Part shown: positions 41,964 to 54,378 of the stretch, piece after piece | Layout: each line of letters opens with the position of its first letter | Position numbering within the stretch: position 1 is the first letter of the stretch | Source of the DNA: Calliopum simillimum | Taxonomy: Eukaryota; Arthropoda; Insecta; Diptera; Lauxaniidae | Reading direction: 5' to 3' | DNA: 64,000 bases | Assembly (NCBI GenBank): GCA_951812925.1 | Contig: OX638370.1 | Coordinates: forward strand, 103,926,897 to 103,990,896 | The notes under the pieces: generated by a model | The model's input: only the letters and a program-made list of their open reading frames with translations | Databases searched by the model: none | Told to the model about the DNA's origin: nothing | Translations under genes and position numbers: made by a program

Positions 41964-43162
41964 TTACTTATTGTGACTTAAAAAAATGTATTCAAATCCG
42001 CATCCAAATCTTTAATTAATTTTCATCACTAACTGACAGATTTTTGACAGCAATTTTCACAAAATTCACCACAGTGCGCTGTGTACTGACCGATTCAAGC
42101 AAAGCGCAAATTTCATGTATGTAAGGAGTTATTTTTAGACCGCATGTTATTTTTCGTCACAAGCTCCACACGCTCTGCTTACGGCGGCCTTGTTGTATTC
42201 AATCGGATCACTCGAACCGCGTACGGTGCCGCCGCTACTGCTGCGTTTCATTCCAATCGCCACACAAGAATTGCAGAGGCGCAAAACGAGATGGCAAAAA
42301 GTATAAATTATTTATGAAGAAGTAGTGGATGGATGGAAGCAATGGAGGACGAAGAAGAAGAGACGAACAAGTAGTAGTTTACTAACAAACAACCCATCAG
42401 AATCAGAACGAAAAAGATAAAAGATGAAAAAACAAATCGACTTCCAGATCAAAAAAATCGCGCCAAATAAACAAAAAGTCTTGGCGTTCTCGTTGCGATC
42501 GCTGCTTAGCCGATCTTGGTCCGTCTGGCTGATCTGCAATTGATTTATTTGCGTACGAATTGCTAGCAAACAGCGCACTAGTTGTTCTGTGTACTCGTCG
42601 AAGTTGTTTCTGTTTGCTTATCTCGCTGACTTTTGAAGCCATGGTCCACATGTTGATGAGATGACGTGATCAATATGCACAAGATATGGCGCGATATACA
42701 TTATGACAATAACAACAAAAACAGCAACTGAAAGTCAACTACAAAAGATCGAAGCAGCGTATCGAAGCAATCGATCGATCAGAATTCAGCAGAATTCTAC
42801 CCCCTTCATTATTTGCGCGAATCTGGAATGAAAAGTTGCAGAGATGAACTTGTAGCGGAACTCATAATCGGCTGCAATTTGGAAATTATATACGCATGCG
42901 TGATCGGTAAATTAGTGATCATGATTATCACTAATTTAAAATATCAATTTGGATATATTACATACCACATATGCAGATTAAGCGGCGGAAAGCGTAGCCT
43001 TGTGGAAGTTATTTATTTTTATGAAGAATGATGTTCAATCTCAATTGATAGGAATAAGCGAAATGGTATGGAATGCAAATTTCGCCAGGTTTTAACGTTT
43101 CTAAGGCACATAAATTTCAATTAGACATTTATTACGCCAAGCAAGAGTCTAGTTCTCCTGTA
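41964..43162. other. Non-coding stretch, partly GC-rich
   Basis: 42,150-42,660 is GC-richer and not repeated in the window. It contains the frame described next. The rest is AT-rich without a gene. Confidence 0.4.
42403..42651 (-). other. Unassigned open frame, possible first exon
   Basis: 82 codons from ATG 42,651; an in-frame second ATG at 42,642 has a good start context (ACCATGG). The first 55 residues are K/R/S/Q-rich (MASKVSEISKQKQLRRVHRT..). The tail is F/L-rich and looks non-coding. I recognise no family. Confidence 0.2.
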
Positions 43163-43803
43163 GACCGATTTTAACGTTTTTTCATGATTTTCAGGAGTGA
43201 ATAACTCGAAATGACTTCATTTTGAAGGCATGATGATTAAGGAGAAACTTGTTTCTTGTATCCTGAAAAATATTTTCATTTTTTTTTTTTTTTTGTTTTT
43301 CTACTTTTCATATCGTGGGCCCCGAAATATTTGGTCTCATTCGATCTCAAAATGTTCGTCGAAGTGTCTGTTGGCAGTCACAAAAATTTTCGCAGTGGAG
43401 ACTTCCATATTGCCCTCATGAGCTCGATATGACTGATGCGCGGCAAAAAATTTGAAAGGTAATCTGCACGCTAATGCATTTTTTTGTTATCGGATAAATT
43501 GGCGTGAAGATTACCTTTAAAATATTTTCCCGGGCATCAGTCATATTGAGCTCCTGAGGGCAATATGGAACATTACGAGACCCGGTGAGATAAAAAATTT
43601 CGGTGCCCACAATATAAAAAGTAGAGAAACAAATGTAAATGGAGAAAAAATCAGATTGCGCATGAGCAAAATTTTTTTTTATCCATGACGGAAATATTTT
43701 TCAGAATACAAGAAACAAGTTCTCCCTACTCACCATGCCTTGAAAATGCACTAATTTTGAGTTATTCACGCCTGAAAATCATAAAAAAACGGGAAAATCG
43801 GTC
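43163..43803. mobile_element. Fold-back element, 641-bp near-complete palindrome
   Basis: The left arm beginning GACCGATTTTAACG and the right arm ending in ..AAAATCGGTC match inverted for about 300 bp each. Shared blocks include 'atgattttcagg.gtgaataactc', 'gaaacttgtttcttgta' and 'catattgccctca'. They meet at a short centre near 43,470-43,502. No ORF of its own. This looks like a non-autonomous fold-back/MITE element; no clear target duplication. Confidence 0.8.
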
Positions 43804-45449
43804 AACACAATAAACTTTTTAGTGGATAAATCAGGTTTGGCACCACCGATTGCTCTAAAAATTTTAATGGGTCATCGAAAGCTCTTGAAAAGTGGTAAAA
43901 GTTTTTCGTCGAAAAATTTCCCATGGAGTCCCACATATATAAATGTTTTCTGAGTTTTCCACCTAGAATGGGCACAATATTACCAAACCTGTAGAAATTA
44001 ATCGTAGATTCGACTTGAATGGCTTAACATAAAAGTTCAACAGTTTATGTTTTAAAATAAAATTTTTTTTCATATTAAGGTGCATTTTTAAAAATTGTTT
44101 GAGTGTATCAAATGTCCCTGAAATGGGAAAAAGAGAGTTGTTTGTGCCACGAACAAATAAGTAATTTAATTACCTTAAGTCCATCTGGACAGAAATCCAA
44201 GCATAACTATATTTTTCTTAAAGAGATTCAAGCAAACATTACGGGATTTTAGTACCAGCTATTGTCTAGAAATCTAGAACTTTTATAGTGGTAGGGGCTG
44301 TCCAACAAAATAAAGACAGTTTTTCCTCGAATATTCAACGGTGGTAGCTTCTTTGCTGCATGTTTTTTACACTTAAAGGGATAACACTTGGTATGTTAGC
44401 TTTGAAAAGTGCGACAGAAAAGTGGGAACGAGGTCGAACTATATATATTTCTTGAAAATTATTGAATATTATTGAAAATTACAGTTTCTTAAAATTTATG
44501 TTTTTTTTTTTGAGAAACACTTAGAGAGGCTGCTCCCTCCTAGCTACCTCCATGAAAATAATGCAAGACTACTTAAGTAATTGAATTTTAAGTGTGCTGA
44601 ATAAACTCAAAGTCATTAAACTCTACTGAATGCTATAATTAAAACCAAAGTTTTCCGGCTGAGCAATTTACAGCATCTATCCAATTGCCAGCAGCAGACA
44701 TTAAATAAAGAAAAACTTTTTGAAAAAGTTTTTCACAGCAACAATCAAACTTGCAAGTTTTTCGGAATTGTTCGAAGAACGCTTGCGAGTTAAATGTATG
44801 TACGAGTATGTACAGTGTACATATATTTGTCTAGACGACAAATGTGCACATAAACTTGAGATGTGAGGTTGAGCCCAGCAAACTTTACTATTCATTGAAG
44901 CGATATTTTCTTACGATATTAAGTGAATATTTGTTCGAGAAAAGCTGTTCAGCTTAGAGCTAATAAATATTAACACGAAGAGTAAAAAATAATGAAAATT
45001 ATGGTGATATAAATCACATCACTAGTTTGCTCCAAGACTTTCATAATTGAAAAATAATTAAAAATTTCGAATAAAGTATTATATGTACATATATTTAAAT
45101 CGACTAATGCCAACAACTGATGACAGTCAACTCTGTTGGATATAAGATCATGAATAAACAAAAGAGACCAAATCTTCTTTCGAGAATCGAGAGATTTCAA
45201 ACACAATAGTAAGCACTGAGCATTATATGAAGGCAATGATACCTCAAAGTTTAATTAATGCAGCGCTTTTGGATAAAACGGACTCCAAATGAAGGAAGCA
45301 TACTCCAATTTTCTAGCCTTACAAAAGAATCATAATAAAAGAGTATAAGGGTCCATTAACTCAGAGCAACATATGTCTAAGAACAAATCAAGTAAGGAAT
45401 AAGACTTTGGTTTATGTGATCAGTAGATAGGGTCGAAATTTAGATCCAA
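43804..45449. other. Non-coding AT-rich stretch
   Basis: No gene. Phrases near 44,040-44,110 weakly repeat sequence at 3,770-3,850. Confidence 0.4.
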
Positions 45450-46215
45450 TCTGCATATTTATTTTTTTTTTTTTTCATTTCGAGCAAAACCAATGAAGCA
45501 CTTTTGATTCTACTGAAGGCCCATTTTGGCTAAAAAAAACATGTTTTTGCCCATCATTTTTTTTATTACAAAATGGATATCCAAGGGTGCTTCAGAAATA
45601 AAGACTATGTTCTTACAAAAATTTTGGAGTTTAAAAATTATAAATTTTTTTTCGGGGCATGGATAATATTCGCGTCCCAAAATCGATTTTTTTACGTTAT
45701 GACTGTTTTCAAAACTTGATAAAAAAAAAAAAAAATAAAATAAAAAAATCCTGAAAAAATTCGCGCTTATCCTTTGAAGGATTCCAAGCATTTTACGTTC
45801 CATAAAATTTTTTCGTAGATGCCTTCGTTTTAAGTAAACTCAGCATATTGCGTAAGCTTAACAGATGAAAACTCTCGATTTCGAAATCATCACGTATTCT
45901 TTGAACAATTCCAAGCATTTTTTTGCCGTATACACTTTTTTCGTTAGATGCCTTGCTCTTGAGTAAAAAATGGTTTTTCTGACGGCGTCATTGAAAAACG
46001 TCCAAAAATTGATTTTTGAACGAAAATATTATCTGCAATATGTCCCCCAAAAAAATTAATATTTTTATTTTATTTTATATTATGATTTTTATTTTTAAAG
46101 GAAAGCGCTCCATTGGTTTTTCTCGGAATGAAAAAAAAAAAAAAAATTATGCAGATATCGTTTTTAAAAGTCCTTTCAACTTTTGAGTCGGTTTCGGGAT
46201 GATTTTTTTTTTGCT
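45450..46215. mobile_element. Fold-back element of family B
   Basis: The left arm (45,450-45,545) and inverted right arm (46,090-46,215) both match the solo family B copy at 2,565-2,725. Key shared blocks are 'aaaaccaatg.agc' and 'ccgactcaaaagtt'. The interior repeats 'gattccaagcattttacg' and 'aattccaagcatttttttg'. No coding content. Confidence 0.65.
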
Positions 46216-48563
46216 ACAATCAAAATCGAACCGGTCTAGTGAACAGCAAAAGTGAGCTTGGCGTCAAAAATAACTCCAAGATCCCGAATAGACTTAACAG
46301 CACTAAAAGAAAATATGTTTGGGTTTTAACTGTTCTGGATTTAAAAAAGGGTTCAGCAAAGTATTTATTTATACTCGTATTAAGACGCAATAGATTCATT
46401 TCACTCCAAGAGAACAGTCTATTTAGATCTAGATTTCAATATTAGTTTCATCAGAATTTTTACTGAATAGTGGAACTGATGCTATTGTGGTATAGGTAAT
46501 CTTTTTTTAAAATTTGCAAGAGAACCGTTAGATCAAATTCAGCCAAGTTTTTGTATACTGATCACTGAAGTATTGGCTACAGAATATTTTTCAATAAAAT
46601 GTGTGCAATTTTATTAAAAAAAAGTTACTGAGCAAAATCTGAAAAAAGCCAAAAAAGTTGTTTTCAAAAAGTTGGCCGGTAATGTGGTATGTATGGTTGG
46701 GCAATGGGGTACATGTACTGATCAGTACTTGTAAAGTGGGCGGGTAATGTGGTACATATTAGTAGAGTAAAGTGGTATACTTATACCATATAACCAAATA
46801 TAAAATTTGAGAGGCATGAAATAAGTTCGTAATAGCCAATGTATTTTCCCAAACAACTGATATCTGAAAAATTTTTTTTTTGTGCATGACAGCAACACAT
46901 CCCTGGTTTTTCATGTTTTCTGACAGGATAAAAGCAGTGACGTTCGCAGATTCTTACCCAAATCGGAGATATGCGACTATACCACATTGAAAAACTATAC
47001 ACAATAGCATCAGTTCCCTTAATGTCAACAAAATAAACTCTACCCTGTTATTAATACTACGTCTCCACCGGAGATTTATGACGTAATTTACAATCTTTTC
47101 GAGATTTAGCTCTAAATCTCGGGGTAAGTCATGTGATTATCCACACAATAATAAATATATTTCTTCCTAGATTTATTTTAAATCTGATAAATGTCAGCCG
47201 GTCTACCGATTTCAGCTAATTTGACAAAGTGGCATTTCTTAACTTTGTCAGTTGGCATTGAATGTCAATAAAAACAAAGCGAATAGCAGAAAAATATTAA
47301 AAAGAAAAGGAAAAACAACTTTTATTTTCCAGCTTATGACATTTTCTGTCAAAAATAAATCTCTTTCGACCGGTGGAAATGGAATGGATTTAACGACGAA
47401 ATTTATAGATCTCATTACAGCTAAAACTCCGGTAGAAAAGTAATAGGAGACTGAAACAATCTTAAAAAGGCGGAATGACAACACATTTAAGCTAGTTTAG
47501 AAATAAGACAACTCTTATCAAAAGTCTTAGAAAAGTCTGTATAGATAACATCATCCTGATGAATCTGTTCAAAAGACGACATTGACAACGTTTGTGCGAA
47601 CACGCATAGTCCCCAAAAGTAGGGATAAATTTCCCGTAGTTGGCAACGCAACTCCCTTGCTAAAATAAGCAATGCCTTACTGCTCATAGCTGTCAAATTC
47701 TTTTGTTCTTCTCTTCTATTTTATCATTCGTTTATTAACCACCATTGAAACAGCATTGGCTGCAGCATAAGTTAAAAGTTTAATTCTCATACTGAATAAA
47801 GTTTAATTATAAATGTTTTATCTAAAGTCTAATACTCAATAATGAGTTCCATCATAAAATTTGTACAACAAAACAGGCTTGTTTTCTCAATGTGGGTTTT
47901 TCCTGTTTTATATCACGTGGCTAAGCAGTGCCGAAGTCTTCGGAACACCAATGATCTCAGTGGAGGAATTAGTACGATATGCAGGCGATTTACATATGTC
48001 AAGCAACGTACCGGCAAGGTGTTAAACTGAAGAGGTGCATACGCAGCAATTTCCAATAACTAGATTTTTGGCCAAGGACAAGTGCAAGGGAACTTTTGAC
48101 ATTTCTGTCATTTGATAGATTTTTCCCCCAAAAACGAAATTCTCTGGCTTCTGGTTTATAACTCAAGCCAGCGGCCAGAACAGACCTGATAACCCTGTTC
48201 AAAAGACGAAATGCAATAAAGTGAGAAAAGAGCTAGATTTGTCACAGTTGAACGACCAGCAACAAAGTCATGTTATATCACACTTAAAATAAACAGATTA
48301 TTTCACTTTTGCTAACGGTATCGGATGGTCATAATCCTTCCCATCAAACTTTACCCTTTGAACTTTTCTGATTGGATCTCAACTTTATACAAATAAAGTT
48401 TCGTTTTTTATGGAGTTTAAGTTTATACCATTTTTTTAATGAATGATAACTTGAAAAGTAAGAATCCGATTGGAAAAGCTTAAAGGTAAGGATTAATGAA
48501 AGAGAATATGGCTGTATGATGCCGTCCCCAAAAATAACTTGCCCTACTTAATGTAAGTGTTAA
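46216..48563. other. Non-coding stretch
   Basis: No supportable gene. A 10-bp-arm perfect hairpin (CGAGATTTAG..CTAAATCTCG) is at about 47,099-47,120, and a GTACATGTACTGATCAGTAC palindrome is near 46,710. These may be transposon ends, but I could not pair them. Confidence 0.4.
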
Positions 48564-48934
48564 AGAACATCAAATACACACACAAAAAAAGTTGTAAAAC
48601 CAAATGAAAATGTATTTAAATCAAAAACTTTCCGATACAAAAGGGCGCCAAAGAGGTTTTCATTTAAATCAAAAACAAGAGTTCTTAAATCAAAAACCCA
48701 AAAACATTTTTCATATCAAAAACTGTAGAGCGAATGCTTTTAAATTGCATACAAAGTTATTAAAATTATGAAATTTTCTTTTAACTCAAAAATATTCAAT
48801 ATTTGGCTTAAAAACAGTCATGTTTTTAATTTGATTTAAAAACAGGTATTTTTGATTTAAAAACAGTCATGTTTTTAAATCAAATACGTTTCCACATAAT
48901 TTTAATATCTGTTAATTTTTTCTGTGTATGTTCT
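48564..48934. mobile_element. Small fold-back/MITE element
   Basis: The ends AGAACAT..ACACACAAAAAAAGTT and the inverted ..AATTTTTTCTGTGTATGTTCT pair. The interior is full of 'aaatcaaaaac' on the left and 'gtttttgattt/gtttttaaat' on the right, so the whole 371 bp can fold back. No ORF. Confidence 0.6.
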
Positions 48935-50740
48935 AAAACCATTTCTGCATTTATAAGCAATGATAGTTTGAGAGGTAGAGTCAATTCAAATAAATAAATC
49001 ATTCTCTTGGTACTAAATAATTTTAGTATTTAAGAATTTACTCAAAAAACTAAGACCGCAAAATAAAAAACAATATTTTTTGTCCATCTTGTGAAAGGTA
49101 CATATTACTGATAAACTGATGCCCGAAAGTACGAAAGAGTTTCAATTTCCTAGTATACCCACACAACACGCAAAGCTTTTAATATTAAATGTCAAAATTA
49201 TAGGTTTCCAAAGTTAATTGATATCTATAATTAAGCACACGTCACATTTGGCTTTAGCAGAGTTAAAACTTTTTACCTTTCAGTTTGACGTCAATATAAA
49301 AAAATTACAGACTTTACCAAACGAATAACGTCAGCAGCTATAATTTTAGGATCGATTTTGTTTGTGTCATTCGATTACCTTGACAACGTGTCGGTTGAAA
49401 TGGGCAGGCAGGATATATACAATTTTGCGGGTATCCTGATGTGGTATAAACTAAAATGTCAAAGTTTTGACCAAGACAATTAATTGTTTCGAACATTGAG
49501 ATGGAAGGTACTCTATCAAAGGTTTGTTGTAAATATGCAACCATCGAACATGTCATTAATTAAGCAACAACAATGTAATGCACAAATTCGATTATCCATT
49601 GGAATCAAGTTATCAATACACACATGTAGCACTCATATATAAATGGTGTTTTGATTCCATGACCCTCAAGGGATACGATTTGAGCAAAAAAATCCCAAGC
49701 ATATTTTTCATTAACGTAAAGCGTGAAAAATCGAAACACCCCAAGCGTAATGTCTATTTTGTAAATATCCTTGAGGGCTATACAGATACATCATACCAAT
49801 GCAGATGCGAACCCATACAAACCACACACTTTGCACTCTTTTACACTCTCAATCACCACTCAACATGCTCACAAATTACGAATATCCTTCGAAAAGCTTT
49901 TAGAGTTAAAATGAAATGAATTATTTTTGCGAGTCTCCTGGGAGCGCTGTGTTCGAGGAGGAAGTGCTCAGTCCGCCCGTTGCCAATTTCCATATTGTGC
50001 ATTCGTTCGCTCACCGCGCCCAGTCAAAGGGGTGAAACGGCGGCGAACGCGCTCTCAAATCCTTGTTATCCTTGCCATCATACATCCATCCATATTCATT
50101 CATTCTCGTAGTCAGAGGTATCCTCGAAATCATTTATGTGTGTGTTTGATAAAATGTATGTATGTAGTATACATTTTTTGTTGACTGTGTTATTTTGGGT
50201 TGCTGCTGCTTGTGTCTGTGTGTGCTTGAAGGGTAAAATTTTCATGTATTCGTCCTGTCCTGTCTGTATCTATACAGAAATTCTCTGTATTTTTGTTTTT
50301 CCTTTGCATTTTTTCAAGTTCCAAAGACGAAAACAAATAAAAGAAAGGAAACATGAAGGAATTAACATTAAAGCAGAATAATAAAATTTTCAACTGAACT
50401 CATTCTCCATTTTGTCCTTGGCAGCAGCAGTGTGGCCAGACGTTTACAACTTGCTGCAGCGTCAAATATTGATTTTTTCGAGCGAGCATTCTTCTTTTGC
50501 ATCATAAATTTGAATTTGCCATATAAGAATTGTAATTGCACAGTAATTCGTCACCTACGTCATAGCAGTTTGCTATTGGCAAGTGTGCATAGAACTTTTG
50601 GCACTGAGAAAAAAGTTTCTTTTCTTTTCAGTGTTGTCATTTTTATCACGTCAGCAGTTTTTGGCGTGCACTTGACGGAGCATTTCTTTGTATGGACAAT
50701 TGAAGAGTTTGTTAACCCATTCTGTTCATATTCTTAATTA
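48935..50740. other. Non-coding stretch, GC-rich patch at 49,930-50,080
   Basis: The plus frame 49,578-49,919 (113 codons, ATG start) has no low complexity but no recognisable domain either. 49,930-50,080 is GC-rich and unlike its surroundings, possibly host regulatory DNA. (TG)n and (CATT)n runs are near 50,090-50,225. Confidence 0.35.
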
Positions 50741-52027
50741 TTGGGTGTACAACTTAAAAACCGGAATTTGACGGTGGATGTCCGTACTAACAAATATCGT
50801 AAAAGCTTGAACTTTATATATATGTCATTTTGAAGGTACATTTGACAGCTGTCAAAATCAGTCAACAAAACAATTTTATCTTGTGTGCATCATTATTATT
50901 TTTCACGATGAATAACTTCGAAAATTCGAGAAAAAGACAGCATTTGCGGGAGGTTCTGTTGGGTCATTTTTTTGCAAAGAAAACTGCTGCGGAAAGTCAT
51001 AATTTGCTTGTAGAAGTTTATGGCGACGATGCTTTAGGAAAAACACAGTGTTTTGAATGGTTTAAACGCTTCAAAAGTGCCGATTTTGACATCAAAGACA
51101 AAGAACGCCCAGGACAGCCAAAAAAGTATTAAGACGAAGAATTAGAGAAGCTACTCGATGAGGATTCGTGTCAAACACAAGACGAGCTTGCCAAATCGTT
51201 GGGAGTGACTCAGTAAGCCATTTCAAAACGTTTGAAAGCCGCCGGATACATTCAGAAGCAAGGTAATTGGGTCCCCTATGAGTTGAAGCCGAGAGACGTT
51301 GAACGGCGCTTCTGTATGTCTGAAATGCTGTTTGAGCGCCATAAAAACAAATCATTTTTGCATCGGATTGTGACTGGGGATGAAAAATGGATCCATTATG
51401 ACAATCCCAAGCGCAAAAAGTCATACGTGAAACCCGGCCAACCAGCCAAATCAACCTCGAAGCCAAATATCCATGGCGCCAAGGTTATGCTGTGTATTTG
51501 GTGGGATCAGAAGGGGCCGTTATATTATGAGTTGTTGAAATCGGGCTAGACAATCACAGGTGACCTGTGCCGAACACAATCAATACGTTTGAAGCGTGCC
51601 ATCATCGAAAAACGCCCGGAAAATGCGACCAGACACGAAGCAGTAATATTTCATCCTGACAACGCTCGGCCGCATGTTGCAAGACCCGTGAAAAACTATT
51701 TAGAAAATAGTGGATGGGAAGTTTTGGCTCACCCGCCTTATAATCTGGACCTTGCTCCGTCTGACTTTCATTTATTTCGCTCGATGCAAAACGCCCTCAC
51801 CGGAATACGCTTCACATTAGAGCAAGGCATCCGAAATTGGATAGACTCATTTTTGGCCGCCAAGCCGGCGTTATTTTTTTGGGATGGAATTCATAAATTG
51901 CCTGAAAGATGGGGAAATGTTGTAGCTTCCAATGGACAATACTTTGAATAAAATATATTGTAACATTTTCCCACAATAAAGCATCAAATTTCGCTAAAAA
52001 ATTCCGGTTTTTAAGTTGTACACCCAA
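50741..52027 (+). mobile_element. Full-length mariner element (1,287 bp)
   Basis: 29-bp terminal inverted repeats begin TTGGGTGTACAACTTAAAAA and are identical at both ends as far as I can read. TA precedes the left end; at the right end the next TA is three bases away, so the target duplication is slightly disturbed. The length is typical of mariner. It encodes one transposase frame with three stop codons. Confidence 0.93.
50908..51951 (+). pseudogene. mariner transposase, three nonsense codons
   Basis: The whole 348-codon frame (ATG 50,908 to TAA 51,951) is preserved without frameshift. It is interrupted by TAA at about 51,130, TAA at about 51,213 and TAG at about 51,547. The N-terminal HTH regions are recognisable (HFFAKKTAAESHNLLVEVYG; later [14 protein letters not shown]). 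The catalytic triad is visible: Asp in [12 protein letters not shown], Asp in HPDNARPHVA, and Asp in DLAPSDFHLF. The last two are 34 residues apart (D34D), the mariner signature. WVPHEL-like (WVPYEL) is also present. The protein would cut and paste the element, but this copy cannot make it. The lack of indels suggests a fairly recent inactivation. Confidence 0.93.
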
Positions 52028-52074
52028 AAATATATTTCAAATGGTGCAGAAAAAAAAAATTTTTTTTTGATTCA

Positions 52075-52680
52075 GTATAACGCTAAATGAAGTAACGCCC
52101 AAAAAATAAAATGACGCAATAACGCCCACAAAAAAAACGATATAATGCCCAAAAGTTATGAAATAACGCCCAAAAAGCAAAAACGAAATAACGCTCAAAT
52201 AATTTTCATACAAATAAATTTTGTGTGTTATTACGAAAATGATTATCACCTAAATTTATGTGAAAATCATTTCGTTTTTGCTTTTTGGGCACTATTTCAT
52301 ATTTTTTGGGCATTATTTCTTTTTTTTGTGGGCGCTATTACGTCATTTTATTTTTTTATTTTTCAAAAATAAAACGAAGTAACGCCCAAAAACAACGAAA
52401 TAAAGCCCATATTTTTTGGCGTTGTTTCCAAAATGATTATCGCCCAAATTTGTATGAAAGTAATTTAGGCGTTATTTCGTTTTTGTTGTGGGGGGTTATT
52501 TCCTAACGCCCCAAAATTTATATGAAAATAATTTGGGCGTTATTTCGTTTTTGCTTTTGGGCGTTATTTCATAATTTTTGGGCGTTATTTCGTTTTTGTT
52601 TTGGGCGTTATTCGTTATTTATTTTCTGGGCGTTATTTCAGGTTTGTTTTTGGGAGTAATTTCCTGCCGCCCAGTAGAGA
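52075..52680. repeat. Inverted array of 'gaaataacgcccaaaa' modules
   Basis: Left half (52,080-52,260): about six modules of 'aaataacgcccaaaa' type, forward. Right half (52,265-52,680): about ten modules, mostly inverted ('ttttgggcgttatttcg'), with two forward modules near 52,375-52,410. Arms share longer blocks including 'ataattttcatacaaat'. The whole region can fold on itself. No gene. A related patch is at 33,310-33,440. Confidence 0.75.
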
Positions 52681-53480
52681 CCATTTGGCTGCGTGGTAGG
52701 TGCGGGTGTTTTCTAACCATATGGAGACATTAATTATTCAAAACTTCTGATGAACGATGCCCGAGTATTTTAGCTGAAGCTTTAGGGAACATTAAGGTAA
52801 CTATGCCGACTATAAGTTAGTTTACCGACGTAAAAATAGAGTGGTTTATCTAGCGTTTGAAATTTGTACTTCTTGTTTTTATGAGTGTGGCAACTCTATT
52901 GCCATTCGTATGAAATAGTGTTTCAAAATTAACTGTAAGGATAGTACTTTTGAATAAAAAAACCACATCAAAATATTTTTTTTTTTTTATAGCAAAATCG
53001 ATTTCCAATTGATAAAAGGTACACCCTGTATCATTGCAATATTTGTCAATTGTCGAAGAGCCGCAATAAAAAATTCTCTTAAAACCTTCATCGCGTGGTC
53101 AATGCCAGCAAAAGGGTATAGAGGGAACTAAGCGGACTATCCGACATCAATCTCATCTGTGTTCACTGGCCATAGAAACATAAAGGGAACTGAAGAAGAT
53201 GGACGAGCTGGCTTGCTATGAATTGTACCACGACCTAAATGTTATATTGTAATCCTTCTTCTTTATTTCTACTATTTCTAAGTCTAGTCATAGCTGTGAG
53301 ATTAATCTAAGTCATTGAGATCTAGAATCCCGGTACCTATCTTATACATACGTATACTTAGGTAAGTAAATAGGCAAACGATATCGGTTCAGTCCCTGTT
53401 TCTATACCTGAATTTCATCATATTCTCTTAATTTTTTTTATGTTGGAAAGGTTATGAGAAAGAGCAGTTCATAGGATATT
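52681..53480. other. Non-coding stretch
   Basis: No supportable gene or clear repeat. Confidence 0.4.
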
Positions 53481-53489
53481 ATTTTTTTT

Positions 53490-54378
53490 TAAGTGGGCGT
53501 TGCCACGCCTCTGTTTTTATTCTTGTAGAAAGAGTATAGAATTTGATGTTGTTATGTTGATGAGAGCTAAAATGAGAGTGATTTTATTAGTGATGCCAAT
53601 TCAATATTTTGAATATTTTTCGACATTTTTGGACTTTTATCGATGTTTTTCAATATTTTTTAATACTTTTGGAGTTTTTCCGATATAATTGGACTTTTAC
53701 CGATTTCTTCGATTGATTCCAATACTTTTGGGTTTTTACCGATTTATAAGGTGTTTACGACATTTTTGGCTTTTTCCAACATTTTGGATATTTTTCGATA
53801 CACTTGTGTTTTTCCCGATTTCATTGATATAATTCAATATTTTCGAAACTTTTGGATGTTTTTCGATATTTTTCGACTTTTTCCGATTTCTTCGATGTTT
53901 TCCAACACTTTTGGACTCTTACCGATTTTAGGATGTTTTTCGATATTTTTGGACTTTAACCTATGTTTGAGGTGTTTTTCGATACATTTGGACTTTTAAC
54001 GATTTCTTCGATGTATTTCGATACTTTTGGACCTTTACCGATATTTGGGGCGTTTTTCGGCATTTTTGGATCTTTACCGATATTTAAGATATTATTTAAT
54101 ATTTTTCGATTGTTACTTTTGGACTTTTAATGATATTTTGGATGTTTTTCGATACACTTTGACTTTTACCGATTTCTTCGGTGTATTTTAATATTTTTCA
54201 ATACATATGGACTTTTACCGATGTGTTAAATGAGATAATTTAATGGAAATAAATAAAATAAATACATTGGATCATCTTTGTGTGGCATATTATTTAACAA
54301 AATAGTTTTCGTCATTAGCTTTTTTAGTGCTTTCTTGCTTTTTATCAAAACCCGACCAATGCCGGGTAAAACAGCTAG
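53490..54378 (+). mobile_element. Helitron-like element with minisatellite interior
   Basis: The 3' end shows a short hairpin (ACCCG at 54,350-54,354, loop of 8, CGGGT at 54,363-54,367), then seven bases and CTAG at 54,375-54,378 followed by T. This is the classic Helitron terminus (hairpin about 10 nt before CTRR, A|T insertion). Upstream is a long minisatellite. The 5' end is not certain; the phrase 'gggcgttgccacgcctc' at 53,496 is a plausible beginning region. No Rep/helicase, so non-autonomous. Confidence 0.65.
53600..54225 (+). repeat. Degenerate minisatellite, about 45-50-bp unit
   Basis: More than ten imperfect units of 'cgatatttttggacttttaccgatttcttcgatgt' type (written here as a consensus of short blocks: TTTTGGACTTTTACCGAT + TTCTTCGATGT + TTTTCGATA). 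Units vary in length and many have internal losses. It lies inside the Helitron-like element. Confidence 0.75.

Noticed and set aside
47055..47480. Possible TIR element with GTCTCC..ACCGGAG ends
   Set aside because: The two ends differ in spacing and match too weakly; no target duplication could be fixed.
49578..49919. 113-codon plus-strand frame
   Set aside because: No domain, no splice or promoter context, and length within chance expectation for 64 kb.
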